NCBI GenBank assembly: GCA_045430345.1
Contig: JAILXT010000001.1
Location: forward strand, 682,001 to 746,000
DNA: 64,000 bases
Reading direction: 5' to 3'
Source: Agarilytica sp045430345
GTDB taxonomy: Bacteria; Pseudomonadota; Gammaproteobacteria; Pseudomonadales; Cellvibrionaceae
The position numbers and the translations under genes were made by a program. Position 1 is the stretch's first letter. Each line of letters begins with the position of its first letter. The notes below the pieces were generated by a model. That model saw only the letters and a list, made by a program, of their open reading frames with translations, was not told where the DNA came from and did no database searches. Of the stretch, positions 43,959-53,130 are shown one piece after another.

Positions 43959-44353
43959 GACAATAGTGGGGGTTGTAATGAATCGATGATTGGGCAATGG
44001 CTTTTGTCGTCATTCTCATGACATTGAGAGAGGAGCACTTCAAGTGCGTTTTCTAGGCGTCGTAAATCGAGTATTTTGGACTGCACTTTTTCAAGCTTAT
44101 TGTTCGCAAGTGCTTGGACCTCACGGCATGGCGAGTCTTCCAAGCTGAGTAAGTGCACGATTTCATCAAGGGTAAACCCTAGCTCCTGTGCACGCTTAAT
44201 AAAATGGATTCGGTTGACCGTTTCATTTGGGTAGTGGCGGTAACCGGTTGTTGGCTTTGGAGGTTGTTGGATTAAGCCTTTGCGTTCATAAAAGCGAATG
44301 GTCTCAATATTAATACCCAGCTCTTTCGCAAGGCGGCTGATTGTTCTAGTCAT
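43955..44353 (-). CDS. merR: Mercury-responsive regulator
   Basis: A 132-residue MerR. The N-terminal winged helix ISRLAKELGINIETIRFYER is followed by a dimerisation helix. The three Hg-binding cysteines are C76, C111 and C120, with the same 35- and 9-residue spacing as in Tn501 MerR (C82, C117, C126). In most mer operons merR is transcribed divergently from merTP. Here it is read in the same direction, 3 bases after the CDF gene. It should activate merTP from the dyad at 43929-43958 and might be co-expressed with the exporter. Confidence 0.93.
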   Translation of the reverse strand: MTRTISRLAKELGINIETIRFYERKGLIQQPPKPTTGYRHYPNETVNRIHFIKRAQELGFTLDEIVHLLSLEDSPCREVQALANNKLEKVQSKILDLRRLENALEVLLSQCHENDDKSHCPIIDSLQPPLLS

Positions 44354-44356
44354 GGT

Positions 44357-45238
44357 TTATTGATCTCTGCAACGTTCATCAGGGAATTCTAGTTCTATAG
44401 TCGTATGCTCTAAACGAAATTCCGTCAGTCTTTTTGCAATTTCGGTTTTTAATTGGATTTGACGAGCAGGCTCTAAAAGTTCGCACAACTCTAGATGCGC
44501 GGTCATTACATGGTGCTCTCCATCAAGTGACCAAAAATGTAGGTGGTGAACATCTTTGATTTCGGTAAAGCTCAACAGCGATTCACGAATATTATTGGCC
44601 GTATCATCATTTGGAGTTGCCTGGAGAAACAGTTTGATTGTGACCCATAAATTACGAAGTACGTTGATCAATATAAAAAGCGTAAAAGCAATCGAAAGAA
44701 TAGGGTCGAGTATAGGCCACTCAACAAACATCAAAATGATTGAAACTACCAGCACGGCTACCCAACCTAGAACATCTTCCAGCAAGTGCCAATTCAGCAT
44801 TTGCTCGTTAAGTGACTTACCTTTGGATAATTTAAACGCTGCATAGCCATTGACGGTAACCCCTAGGATGGCCAAGCCGAACATGCCTTCGACAACTGGC
44901 ATTTCGGGATTAAGGAGTTTGGGTATTGCTTCAGACAACACCCAAATTGAACCAATAATTAATACGATTCCATTAATCATTGCGCCCAGTAAGGAAAATC
45001 TTCGATAGCCGTAGCTAAACTTTGAGGTGGACTCTCTATTGCTCAGTTTTCCCAATATCCATGCGAGGCCGATCGATAGACTATCCCCTAGGTCATGAAC
45101 CGCATCAGCCATGATTGCGGTGCTGTTGGTCAGCCAGCCCCCAATAAATTCGATGATCGTAAAGCTGACATTCAGGAAAAATTCCCAGGCTATTCTGGAG
45201 GTACTTTCATTTTTATGTGCGTGACTGTGCATACTCAT
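44357..45238 (-). CDS. Cation diffusion facilitator (Zn/Cd/Co exporter)
   Basis: A 293-residue CDF exporter with six membrane helices and a C-terminal cytoplasmic domain. The metal-site motifs are ADAVHDLGDS in TM2 and HLLEDVLGW in TM5. The His-rich start (HSHAHK) and HHLHFWSLDGEHH in the C-terminal domain are typical of CzcD/ZitB proteins. It exports divalent metals from cytoplasm to periplasm by proton exchange. It heads a transcript that continues into merR, an unusual pairing. Confidence 0.92.
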   Translation of the reverse strand: MSMHSHAHKNESTSRIAWEFFLNVSFTIIEFIGGWLTNSTAIMADAVHDLGDSLSIGLAWILGKLSNRESTSKFSYGYRRFSLLGAMINGIVLIIGSIWVLSEAIPKLLNPEMPVVEGMFGLAILGVTVNGYAAFKLSKGKSLNEQMLNWHLLEDVLGWVAVLVVSIILMFVEWPILDPILSIAFTLFILINVLRNLWVTIKLFLQATPNDDTANNIRESLLSFTEIKDVHHLHFWSLDGEHHVMTAHLELCELLEPARQIQLKTEIAKRLTEFRLEHTTIELEFPDERCRDQ

Positions 45239-45301
45239 TCACCTCGGCATTGTGATGATAGTCCGTTAGCTAATGGTTGGTTGTGTGCCATAGCCCATTG
45301 T

Positions 45302-45628
45302 CTAGGTCGTTTGATACGAATTAAAGAAAATAAGCAGTGCACCAACAACACAGAGTGCTGCGCCTAATCCATCTTGAATATTGATCATTTGTCTTTCAAT
45401 GATGAAGGCCCAAACAAGAGACATAACAATATAAATCCCTCCGTAAGCAGCAAAAGCTCGTCCGGCAAATGAGGCCTCCACAAACGATAAAATCCATCCG
45501 AATAATGCAAGCGATAGAAGTCCGGGCACTAGCCATAAGGGGCTTTTATCGAGTTTGTACCACATCCAAAACGTGTAGCAACCGGCAATTTCGAAAATGG
45601 CGGCAACAGTAAACCATAAAAAACTCAT
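45302..45628 (-). CDS. ynfA: YnfA-family (UPF0060) small membrane protein
   Basis: A 108-residue protein with four membrane helices. It begins MSFLWFTVAAIFEIAGCY and contains YGGIYIVMSLVWAF, a UPF0060 hallmark. The fold is close to small multidrug resistance proteins. Some relatives are suspected efflux components, but no substrate is known. It lies between the GDT1-like and CDF genes of the metal island on the same strand. Confidence 0.92.
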   Translation of the reverse strand: MSFLWFTVAAIFEIAGCYTFWMWYKLDKSPLWLVPGLLSLALFGWILSFVEASFAGRAFAAYGGIYIVMSLVWAFIIERQMINIQDGLGAALCVVGALLIFFNSYQTT

Positions 45629-45700
45629 AATATTGTCCTGTTAACTCACTTGACGTTTGAATAAGTTGTCTTCAATAGACATAAAGTGTTAGGTGGTTCT

Positions 45701-45973
45701 CTATGCGTTATAGAGGGTAAAAATACCAATGCCGATAAAACCAATTCCTGCAATATAGTGTAAGTATTTCTCATTGATGTATTCCGCTAGAAAGCTACCA
45801 GCGAGCACACCCAAGGCAGACGCCACAATTAGTGCAGCTGAGGCAGCAAAAAAGACGGTGTACTTACTGACATCTTTATCTGCTGCGAATAGCATTGTTG
45901 CTAGCTGCGTTTTGCCACCGAGTTCGGCGACAAATACTGAAGCGAATATCGTTAAAAATACTTTCCAGTCCAT
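45701..45973 (-). CDS. GDT1/TMEM165-family half-size membrane protein
   Basis: A 90-residue protein with three membrane helices and the family motif ELGGKTQLAT (about 17-26), a form of the E-x-G-D-K-T/S consensus of UPF0016 proteins that transport Mn2+ or Ca2+. Full-length family members carry two such halves. A half-size protein would have to dimerise, as is common in bacteria. Its place beside YnfA and a CDF exporter in the island suggests metal-ion (perhaps Mn) handling, but this is inference. Confidence 0.88.
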   Translation of the reverse strand: MDWKVFLTIFASVFVAELGGKTQLATMLFAADKDVSKYTVFFAASAALIVASALGVLAGSFLAEYINEKYLHYIAGIGFIGIGIFTLYNA

Positions 45974-46015
45974 ACTGATTCCTATTAAATAAGAGTGTCT
46001 AGATTTATTTTATTG

Positions 46016-46618
46016 CTATAACCAGCGACGAACATGTTGGCAATACTCACTATATGAACCCCCGTGCTGCTTTGTTAAATACTCTTCTTCCAAGGCCACT
46101 TGTATTTGAATCAGCGCAATATCGAGGGCAAGTATCGTTAACGTAATTGGATTGGGGAGCAATAGATAAAATCCGAAAGAAATGAAAATAATACCGACAA
46201 AAATGGGGTTTCGTGAATATTTAAATAAGCCTTTCTGAACAAACTCGGTCTTTGCTTCATGATCGATCCCGATTCTCCATGACGCGCCCATTTGTTATTG
46301 TGCCGCCAGTACCCAAACTAGCGAAACAACCATTATTCCCATTCCTATCCACTGAATAGCGGCATGGTTCATCAGGTCAATTGGCCCGATAGATTGATAC
46401 AGGTTTGGCAGAAAGCTATAGAGAATAAAAACCAGAATGGAAACAAGAGGTAGAAATTTAAAGTACCACCCCGTAATCGATTCGGCGCCTGTCTTTTGGT
46501 TGAGTTTAAAGGCGTTTACGCCCGTTCTCTTTGCAACAACAAAATTCCTGAATACAACAGCGAATCCAAAGAAGAAAATAAAGTAAACGCCTAAAAAAAT
46601 GATAATAGTATTTTGCAT
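46016..46618 (-). pseudogene. Isoprenylcysteine-methyltransferase-like membrane protein, split by an in-frame stop
   Basis: Two pieces in one continuous reverse frame make a single membrane protein of about 200 residues. The upstream piece (46295-46618, from ATG 46618) has three or four hydrophobic segments and ends VSLVWVLAAQ, then TAA. The next codons, CAA ATG GGC, continue QMGASWRIGID. GLFKYSRNPIFVG and a C-terminal EEEYL with YCQHVRRW are typical of the ICMT/PEMT-like methyltransferase family that uses S-adenosylmethionine. One base (CAA to TAA) explains the interruption. The gene is either freshly inactivated, read through, or re-initiated at 46291. It sits downstream of czcA. Confidence 0.8.
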
Positions 46619-46624
46619 AGGTAT

Positions 46625-46646
46625 AGCCCCTTGCAAAGAAGGGGCT
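46625..46646 (-). terminator. Hairpin between czcA and the methyltransferase remnant
   Basis: AGCCCCTT (46625-46632) pairs perfectly with AAGGGGCT (46639-46646), with a 6-base loop, 12 bases past the czcA stop. A U-run is missing, so it may attenuate rather than end transcription. Confidence 0.5.
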
Positions 46647-46658
46647 CCTCCATTGTTA

Positions 46659-49600
46659 TTAGCTCACCTTTTCGTTTTTATGCAACCAGTGGTACAGCAC
46701 CGGTAAAACGAGAAGTGTTAAGAGCGTTGATGAAATAATTCCGCCGATCACCACAGTGGCAAGGGGTCGCTGAACTTCCGCGCCGGTACCCGTATTAAGT
46801 GCCATCGGCACAAAACCCAGGCTCGCAACCAGCGCTGTCATCAGGACAGGCCGCAGACGAATCATTGCGCCTTCGGTAACGGCCAAAATTAAGTCGCCTT
46901 TTTCATGCCAGAGATCGCGAATAAAAGCGAGCATGACCAAGCCATTAAGTACGGCGACGCCAGAGAGTGCAATAAAGCCAATACCCGCCGAGATGGACAA
47001 AGGCATATCTCGAAGATACAGCGACAAGACGCCACCGGTTAACGCTAGCGGCACGCCACTAAAAATAATCGAGGCATCTTTAATTGACGCGAAAGCCATG
47101 ACGAGAATTCCTAGAATCACCAATAGAGTAATAGGTACCACAATGGACAAGCGTTGGCTTGCAGACTCCAGTTGTTCAAAGGTGCCGCCATAATCTAACC
47201 AATAGCCCGGTGGGATATCCGCTTGTTCACGGATGCTGGCTTGCACCTCTTTTACGAAACTCCCTAGGTCGCGACCGCGGACGTTAGCAGTGACCACAAC
47301 TCGGCGCTTACCGTTCTCGCGACTTATTTGCGCAGGCGCCGGTGAGATATCGAAGCTTGCGACTTCTTCGAGTGGTACGTAATCTCCGTTGGGGAGTGGT
47401 ACAGGTAGAAACTTTAAACGGTCGATATCGCGACGCGTTGTTTCCGGTAAGCGAACCACCAATTCAAAACGCCGATCACCCTCGTAGATAATGCCGGCGG
47501 ATTCACCACCAATGGCAGCGGACACCCAATCCTGAAGTTCAGCAACATTTAATCCATATCGGCCTAACGCAGTGCGATTCGGCATCACGGAAAGCGTAGG
47601 TAACCCAGTCACTTGTTCAACCCGGGCATCGGCCGCGCCTTCAATTGCGTTAACGATGCCTAGGATGTCGTTGGCTGTTATGACGAGTTGGTCCAAGTCG
47701 TCACCAAACACCTTGATGCCCAGATCTGCACGCACACCCGAAATCAACTCGTTAAAGCGCATTTGAATGGGTTGGGTGAACTCATAGTTATTGCCTGGTA
47801 GCTCCTCCACAGAGCGTTCAATTTGCTCGACGAGTTCGGCTTTCGTTTTAGCAGGATTCGGCCATTCACTTCGTGGCTTCAATGTCACAAAGTTATCGGC
47901 AACATTGGGTGGCATAGGATCGGTGGCCACTTCCGCTGTGCCGATACGGGCAAATACCTTATCCACCTCAGGAAAGGATTTGATTCTCTGTTCGAGGATT
48001 TCCTGCATTTCCACGGCTTGCTCAAGACCAGTACCTGGAATACGCATGGCATGCAGTGCGATGTCCCCCTCGTTTAATTGAGGGATAAATTCTGAGCCTA
48101 AAGTGGAAGCTAACCATAAACAAAACACAACGAGTACTGAGGCAAAGCTCACCACTGCCCAGCGAAATTTCAAAGCGAGGTTAAGCAGGGGTTTGTAGGC
48201 AGATTTTGCTTTGCTGATAACGATGCTTTCTTTTTCACTGATTTTGCCATTCATAAATACCGCAACAGCAGCGGGCACCACTGTTAACGACAGCACCATG
48301 GCAGACAATAAGGCCATCACCACAGTTGCAGCCATCGGGTGGAACATCTTACCTTCCACGCCGGTCAGGCTGAATATCGGGATGTAAACGATAGTAATAA
48401 TGGCCACGCCAAACAGACTTGGCCGAATCACCTCGGATGTGGCCTCGAATACTGTGTTTAGACGTTCGCGTAAGTCTTGCAATCTGCCACTCGCATGCTG
48501 AGCTTCAGCCAAGCGGCGAACACAGTTTTCAACAATGATCACCGCACCATCAACAATCAATCCGAAATCGAGGGCTCCCAAACTCATAAGGTTGGCCGAT
48601 ACACCCGTTTTCACCATACCGGTGATGGTCATCAACATGGCGAGCGGAATCACCGCAGCGGTAATCAATGCCGCTCGCATATTCCCTAGCAAGAGAAACA
48701 GCACCACAATAACCAGAAGCGCGCCTTCCATCAGGTTTTTGGACACCGTAGCAATGGCCTTATCGACCAGTGCGGTGCGATCGTAGACGGCTTCCGCCAC
48801 AACCCCTTCCGGAAGCGAGGCTTGAATATCATCGAGTTTACTCGCTACATCCTGAGCAACCGTGCGGGAGTTGGCACCGATGAGCATCATGGCCGTACCT
48901 AGCACGGTTTCCACACCATCGCGTGTTGCGGCACCAGTGCGCAGCTCTTTACCAATTCCGATCTCAGCGACATCCTTGATTTTAATCGGCACGCTGTCAT
49001 GTTCAGTAATGATGACATTGCCGATGTCCTCGCTTGTTGCAAGCTGGCCAGGAGAGCGCACTAAAAGTTGCTGGCCATTGCGTTCGATATAGCCTGCACC
49101 GCGATTGTCATTGTTAGCTTGTAAAGCTTGCACGACTTCTTCAACGCTGACTTTATAGAGCAGCAATTTAGCGGGGTCAGGCATTACGTGGTATTGCTTG
49201 TTGTAGCCACCAATACTGTTAACTTCAATGACGCCTTTCACCTGTGCAAGCTGAGGTTTGATAATCCAGTCCTGAATTTCTCGCAATGCGGTTGCGGTGT
49301 AGGGTTCACCATTGGCCATCCGGGCATCAGATTTGGCTTGCACGGTATACATAAATATCTCACCCAGGCCGGTGGAGATCGGTCCCATTTCCGGTTCGAG
49401 CCCAGGCGGTAAGACACTTTTGATCGCACCCAGTCGAGCGTTAATCAGGTTGCGGGCAAAATAGATATCAGTGCCTTCTTCAAACACGACCGTAACTTGT
49501 GACAAACCATAACGTGACAGTGATCGTGTGTAGGATAGATTGGGTAAGCCGGCCAGCGCAGTCTCCACCGGATAGGTTATGCGTTGTTCCGATTCCAATG

Positions 49601-49772
49601 GTGAGTAACCCGGAGCAGCGGTATTGATTTGTACCTGAACATTGGTGATATCGGGTACCGCATCAATTGGGAGTTTTTGGTAACTCCAGACGCCCACACC
49701 GACGATGACAAAAATAAAACATAAAAGCAGTAAGCGCCTTTCTATAGCTAGGCGCAAGATAGATTCAATCAT
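46659..49772 (-). CDS. czcA: Heavy-metal RND efflux pump, copy 1
   Basis: A 1037-residue HME-RND proton/metal antiporter. TM4 has DFGLIVDGAVIIVEN, the HME1 signature for Co/Zn/Cd (CzcA) pumps. DAVPDITNVQVQIN, EFIPQLNEGDIALHAMRI and the C-terminal IRLRPVLMTALVASLGF are further conserved blocks. It works with CzcB1 (11 bases upstream) and CzcC1 to expel Zn2+, Co2+ or Cd2+ across both membranes. It is strikingly similar along its full length to the pump at 55143-58256, also 1037 residues, with small differences such as AQHASGRLQDL against AQHQSGLQDL. Confidence 0.95.
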   Translation of the reverse strand: MIESILRLAIERRLLLLCFIFVIVGVGVWSYQKLPIDAVPDITNVQVQINTAAPGYSPLESEQRITYPVETALAGLPNLSYTRSLSRYGLSQVTVVFEEGTDIYFARNLINARLGAIKSVLPPGLEPEMGPISTGLGEIFMYTVQAKSDARMANGEPYTATALREIQDWIIKPQLAQVKGVIEVNSIGGYNKQYHVMPDPAKLLLYKVSVEEVVQALQANNDNRGAGYIERNGQQLLVRSPGQLATSEDIGNVIITEHDSVPIKIKDVAEIGIGKELRTGAATRDGVETVLGTAMMLIGANSRTVAQDVASKLDDIQASLPEGVVAEAVYDRTALVDKAIATVSKNLMEGALLVIVVLFLLLGNMRAALITAAVIPLAMLMTITGMVKTGVSANLMSLGALDFGLIVDGAVIIVENCVRRLAEAQHASGRLQDLRERLNTVFEATSEVIRPSLFGVAIITIVYIPIFSLTGVEGKMFHPMAATVVMALLSAMVLSLTVVPAAVAVFMNGKISEKESIVISKAKSAYKPLLNLALKFRWAVVSFASVLVVFCLWLASTLGSEFIPQLNEGDIALHAMRIPGTGLEQAVEMQEILEQRIKSFPEVDKVFARIGTAEVATDPMPPNVADNFVTLKPRSEWPNPAKTKAELVEQIERSVEELPGNNYEFTQPIQMRFNELISGVRADLGIKVFGDDLDQLVITANDILGIVNAIEGAADARVEQVTGLPTLSVMPNRTALGRYGLNVAELQDWVSAAIGGESAGIIYEGDRRFELVVRLPETTRRDIDRLKFLPVPLPNGDYVPLEEVASFDISPAPAQISRENGKRRVVVTANVRGRDLGSFVKEVQASIREQADIPPGYWLDYGGTFEQLESASQRLSIVVPITLLVILGILVMAFASIKDASIIFSGVPLALTGGVLSLYLRDMPLSISAGIGFIALSGVAVLNGLVMLAFIRDLWHEKGDLILAVTEGAMIRLRPVLMTALVASLGFVPMALNTGTGAEVQRPLATVVIGGIISSTLLTLLVLPVLYHWLHKNEKVS

Positions 49773-49782
49773 GGTGCGCCCC

Positions 49783-50883
49783 TTAGTGTTCGTGTTCAGC
49801 TTCGGATTTTTCGATATCGGCTTTAATTAAATAGCTGTTCTGACTGACATACTCAGCGCTACCCTCAAGGCCATCGATGACTTCATAAAAGTGATCGTCT
49901 CCACGACCTAACACAAGAGGGGTAAAGGTGTATTCGTCGTCGTGCTTAACAAATACGCCCTGGCGTCCGCCCAGGTTTTGGACGGCATCTTTCGCAACGG
50001 CAAGGGATACGGAAAAGCGACCAATCTCTAATTGGGCTTCCACCATCAAGCCCGGAGATAAGGTCAGCTTGCTGTTGTCCAGCTTGACCCGCGCCAATTG
50101 ATAAGGGGCGTCCATCGATGGCACAACATGTTTGACCTTAGATTCAATGCGTCCGTTGGCTGTCAAAACATGAACGGATTGATCTTCTGAGACCGAGGAT
50201 TGTTGCGCAGGGTAAACACGCAGCTCTGCCCACACAGTGTCAAAGTTGGCGATAGAAAATAGAATTTGATCCTGAGTCACTTCACCACTGTTGGCATGCC
50301 GTTGAACAACACGACCAGAAATAGGTGAGCGGATTTTGTAAATTTTAAGGCTTTCGTTGGATTCAATTTCTGCCAATACGTCACCGGTTTTTACAGTATC
50401 GCCAATAGTAACTTGAACAGACTTAACGAGACCTTCAAAGCGTGCACGTACATGACTCAGTTGTTCTGGCCCCGAGATCAAGTTACCGTAAACAGTGATG
50501 GTTTGGTGGAGCTCTTGTGAGCCGGCGATTGCGGTAACGATGCCCACTTGTTGCGCCATGTCGCTATCGATGCGGCTGCCATAAGCTTCGCCGTGTCCGT
50601 GCTCATCTTCGTCATCATTTCCATGACCATGTTCATCATGATCGTGCTCGTCTTCATCGTGATCAACATGATCTTCGTGCTTATCATGGTCACCGTCTTC
50701 ATGATGTGGTGCATGTTGTTCATTGGCTTCATGCTCGTGTTCGTGTTCGTGTTCGTGGTCACCCTCCGACCAGGCGTTTAATGAAAGTGCACTTAACAGA
50801 AATACCGAAGCAAACAGTACGCCTAAAAAAGGTGTTTTGCTTTTAGGTTTGAAATAAGAAAACAAAGTAGTTAAGCCTTTCAT
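49783..50883 (-). CDS. czcB: RND periplasmic adaptor with His/Asp-rich metal-binding arm, copy 1
   Basis: A 366-residue membrane-fusion protein. A signal or anchor segment at about 20-38 is followed by about 60 residues made almost only of His, Asp and Glu (a run of HE repeats, then HDEHGHGND), a likely metal-collecting arm. The HlyD-type hairpin, barrel and beta domains follow, with ISGRVVQRHANSGEVTQ. The second copy at 58266 lacks this arm and has only a short Asp stretch. The ATG overlaps the stop of the upstream His-rich gene in TAATG, so translation is coupled. It is followed by czcA after 10 bases. Confidence 0.93.
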   Translation of the reverse strand: MKGLTTLFSYFKPKSKTPFLGVLFASVFLLSALSLNAWSEGDHEHEHEHEHEANEQHAPHHEDGDHDKHEDHVDHDEDEHDHDEHGHGNDDEDEHGHGEAYGSRIDSDMAQQVGIVTAIAGSQELHQTITVYGNLISGPEQLSHVRARFEGLVKSVQVTIGDTVKTGDVLAEIESNESLKIYKIRSPISGRVVQRHANSGEVTQDQILFSIANFDTVWAELRVYPAQQSSVSEDQSVHVLTANGRIESKVKHVVPSMDAPYQLARVKLDNSKLTLSPGLMVEAQLEIGRFSVSLAVAKDAVQNLGGRQGVFVKHDDEYTFTPLVLGRGDDHFYEVIDGLEGSAEYVSQNSYLIKADIEKSEAEHEH

Positions 50884-51164
50884 TATTTATTCTCCTTTGT
50901 TTTTTTATTCACATGGTCATCGGCGTGATCGTTGTGGTCATGATCTTCAACGTGTTTATCTTTAGATTTCTCTTCGTGATCGACATGCTTTTCATGTTGC
51001 TCGTGATCGCCTTCAGCGTGATGTTTTTTATGGTTTCCACTTTCTTCATGTTGATGGTCGTGGTTGTGTTCTTCCGCTGCGTGAACATACGTACTTAAAA
51101 CAAAGCTGCTTAAAATAACGGTTAGCGTCGTGAGTACTGTAACAATTGATTTTTTCATGGTCAT
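50883..51164 (-). CDS. Small secreted His/Glu/Lys-rich protein
   Basis: A 93-residue protein. Signal peptide 1-29 (ending YVHA) is followed by a low-complexity mature part of about 64 residues rich in His, Asp, Glu and Lys (HNHDHQHEE, HEKHVDHEEK, HVEDHDHNDHADDH). A metal-buffering role in the periplasm is plausible. It lies between czcC1 and czcB1 and is coupled to czcB by TAATG. No counterpart exists in the second czc operon. AGGA precedes the first ATG by a few bases. Confidence 0.8.
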   Translation of the reverse strand: MTMKKSIVTVLTTLTVILSSFVLSTYVHAAEEHNHDHQHEESGNHKKHHAEGDHEQHEKHVDHEEKSKDKHVEDHDHNDHADDHVNKKTKENK

Positions 51165-51212
51165 AAATTCCTAAGGCCTGATACTGATCAAACCTGAATA
51201 AAATGGATTGAA

Positions 51213-52484
51213 TTATTGATTAAGGGATTCACTGGACAGCTTTTCTATCAGTGCTTGACTAATAAGTGCTGTCGATGCCGCATCGATATGTGCTTGCTTG
51301 GTAGCAAGCAGCTCTTCCTGGGCAGCAATCAAATCCAGGTATCGATAGCGCCCATTTTCATAAGCTTTACGTGTGAGTTTGAGCGCGTTTTCGAGCGCGG
51401 GAATGATCTCATTTTCGGTTTTATTCACGGCCGCGATACTCTGCTGTCGGAGCGAATATGCTTCAAAAAGCTGGGCATGCAAACGCAAAAGAAGATCCTG
51501 CCGGGCATAATCCACGGCGTTGCGGTTTGCGAGGGCGGTCTTAACTTCGCCGCTGTTTCGTTTTTTGGAAAATAACGGAATAGAGAGTCCAGCAGTGAAC
51601 GCCGAATCGCCAGTCTCGTCAAAGCGTCTGATACCCGCACGCCAGGTCAGATCACTGCGACCGCCAGCGCGTGCCAGCGTCACTTCTGCATCTTTGATCC
51701 GCGCCTCACTCGCAAATACTTGAATAGCTGGTGACGTCTTCACTCGCGCATACAGCTGGTCGAATCCTTGGTTTGAGCCAAATGCAAATAGGCTTCCCTT
51801 CAGGGAAGCGAAGGTCGGGGTGGTATCCCCCCAAAACCGTGCAAGCCGCACTTTCTGACGTTCTAGCCGCTCCACTAACGCAGCAAGGCGGATCTCAGCG
51901 CGGGCAACTGCCGCTTGAGCGCGCATGACTTCAGCTTCGGGTGTTGCCCCTTTGTTGGAACGCCTTTTGACAGTTTTTAGTAATGATTGAGATAGAGCCA
52001 AAGATTCTTTTGCCAGCCGAATGTTGGCTTGGGTTGCCAAACTCTCGATGTAGCTCGCCGTCAGTTCACCGAGTACATCCAGTGTAGAGGCTTGCTGTTC
52101 CCATTCCGCTTGGTGAATTCGAGCATCCACCAAAGACATGCGTGCTTTTCTTTTACCACCCATTTCGATAACGGATGAAAGTGAAAGCGTGGCTTCGGGG
52201 CTATCGAGTCCTTTGAATGCGCCTGAACCCGCAAAGTTTTCTAGCTCTAACTCGAGCTCCAGTGCGGGGCGTAGGGCACCCGTTTGTTTTTGAGCCTTTA
52301 AGGCGTCATTGACAAACCGATATTGATATAACTGTGGGTTTTGCGCGAGGGTCTGAGTGATCGCGTCTTCTAATGTGAGTGGGGTGTCGGTGTTTGCGTA
52401 TCCAACTGGTGGTAGTAAACCGCCAGCCACAATGAACACAATCACACAGATCTTTCTACACCCGATAAGTGTAATAAACCGCAT
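51213..52484 (-). CDS. czcC: Heavy-metal efflux outer-membrane channel, copy 1
   Basis: A 423-residue TolC-like outer-membrane factor with signal peptide (about 1-30, ending YANT). Two repeats of the OEP coiled-coil and beta-barrel pattern are present. The AENFAGSGAFKG-type segment and KRRSNKGATPEAEVMRAQAA are shared with copy 2 at 59217. It forms the outer channel for CzcBA. The next gene starts 48 bases downstream. Upstream is czcI. Confidence 0.93.
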   Translation of the reverse strand: MRFITLIGCRKICVIVFIVAGGLLPPVGYANTDTPLTLEDAITQTLAQNPQLYQYRFVNDALKAQKQTGALRPALELELELENFAGSGAFKGLDSPEATLSLSSVIEMGGKRKARMSLVDARIHQAEWEQQASTLDVLGELTASYIESLATQANIRLAKESLALSQSLLKTVKRRSNKGATPEAEVMRAQAAVARAEIRLAALVERLERQKVRLARFWGDTTPTFASLKGSLFAFGSNQGFDQLYARVKTSPAIQVFASEARIKDAEVTLARAGGRSDLTWRAGIRRFDETGDSAFTAGLSIPLFSKKRNSGEVKTALANRNAVDYARQDLLLRLHAQLFEAYSLRQQSIAAVNKTENEIIPALENALKLTRKAYENGRYRYLDLIAAQEELLATKQAHIDAASTALISQALIEKLSSESLNQ

Positions 52485-52545
52485 AACTTGATCCTAAATT
52501 AAGTCTAATTTTTCCGCTTTCGCGAAATTAAAATAAGGGCTTGAA

Positions 52546-52902
52546 TTAGGTGTGTGCGATAGGGGGGCGTAAGAGCGGGTTAATGATTTCGGATGGAGTA
52601 TTTTCGAGATAAAAGGATAGGCAAGTCGACGACTTTTGAAGCGCCAAGCTCGTGGGCTTAATCAAAATCGCAGGGCCAGAATGACCATGGCAGTGGCAGC
52701 AGTGATGGCAGTCCCGTTCTTGATCGTCGACCCCGTTAACCAGGGTATGATCAGTCTCTATGTCTTCATGCGAATGCTGGTGATCGTCAAAAGAGAGATG
52801 CTCCGTGCCTGACTGATGCGACTGATGTGCATCGGCAATCCCTACAGCGGATTGAAACACCACCAGTGCAAGGATAAAATATGTCAGGAAACGTTTACTC
52901 AT
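52546..52902 (-). CDS. czcI: CzcI-like periplasmic Cys/His protein, copy 1
   Basis: A 118-residue exported protein. Signal peptide 1-25 (ending IADA) precedes a His/Asp-rich stretch, then RDCHHCCHCHGHSG, and a C-terminal NPLLRPPIAHT. The position directly before czcC and the Cys/His cluster match CzcI of Cupriavidus-type czc operons, a small periplasmic protein of uncertain regulatory role. Copy 2 at 60544-60897 is clearly homologous. The C-terminal LLRPPI is also shared with the proteins at 28127 and 63103. Confidence 0.8.
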   Translation of the reverse strand: MSKRFLTYFILALVVFQSAVGIADAHQSHQSGTEHLSFDDHQHSHEDIETDHTLVNGVDDQERDCHHCCHCHGHSGPAILIKPTSLALQKSSTCLSFYLENTPSEIINPLLRPPIAHT

Positions 52903-52989
52903 TATACAATTCTAATTCATTCGTTATGCGATTCTATTTTATGGGCTATCACTCGATCATCTTAGCAAAAGTATGCGTCGAGCGCCGTT

Positions 52990-53130
52990 TTAAATAATAA
53001 ACTCAATGATGACACCGATGATCAAGTCCCGTATTTGAGACCCCGTCAGCGCCACAAGGGTTCCCGCAATGATCACGCCTGGCCAATACATCTTTACCTG
53101 CCCGCTTAATCGGCTGGGAATATTTTTCAT
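52990..53130 (-). pseudogene. C-terminal tail of a CDF exporter (46-codon remnant)
   Basis: From the ATG at 53130 (TAATG overlap with the pbrT stop) a 46-codon frame reads MKNIPSRLSGQVK and then GVIIAGTLVALTGSQIRDL. This aligns with the very end of the CDF protein at 61445 (GVILAGGLVAWTGSQMPDL, then IGLIIAAIVL). All the upstream helices are gone. It is best seen as a decayed CDF gene. Its place just before czcI copy 1 mirrors the order CDF-DUF302-czcI at copy 2. Confidence 0.75.
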
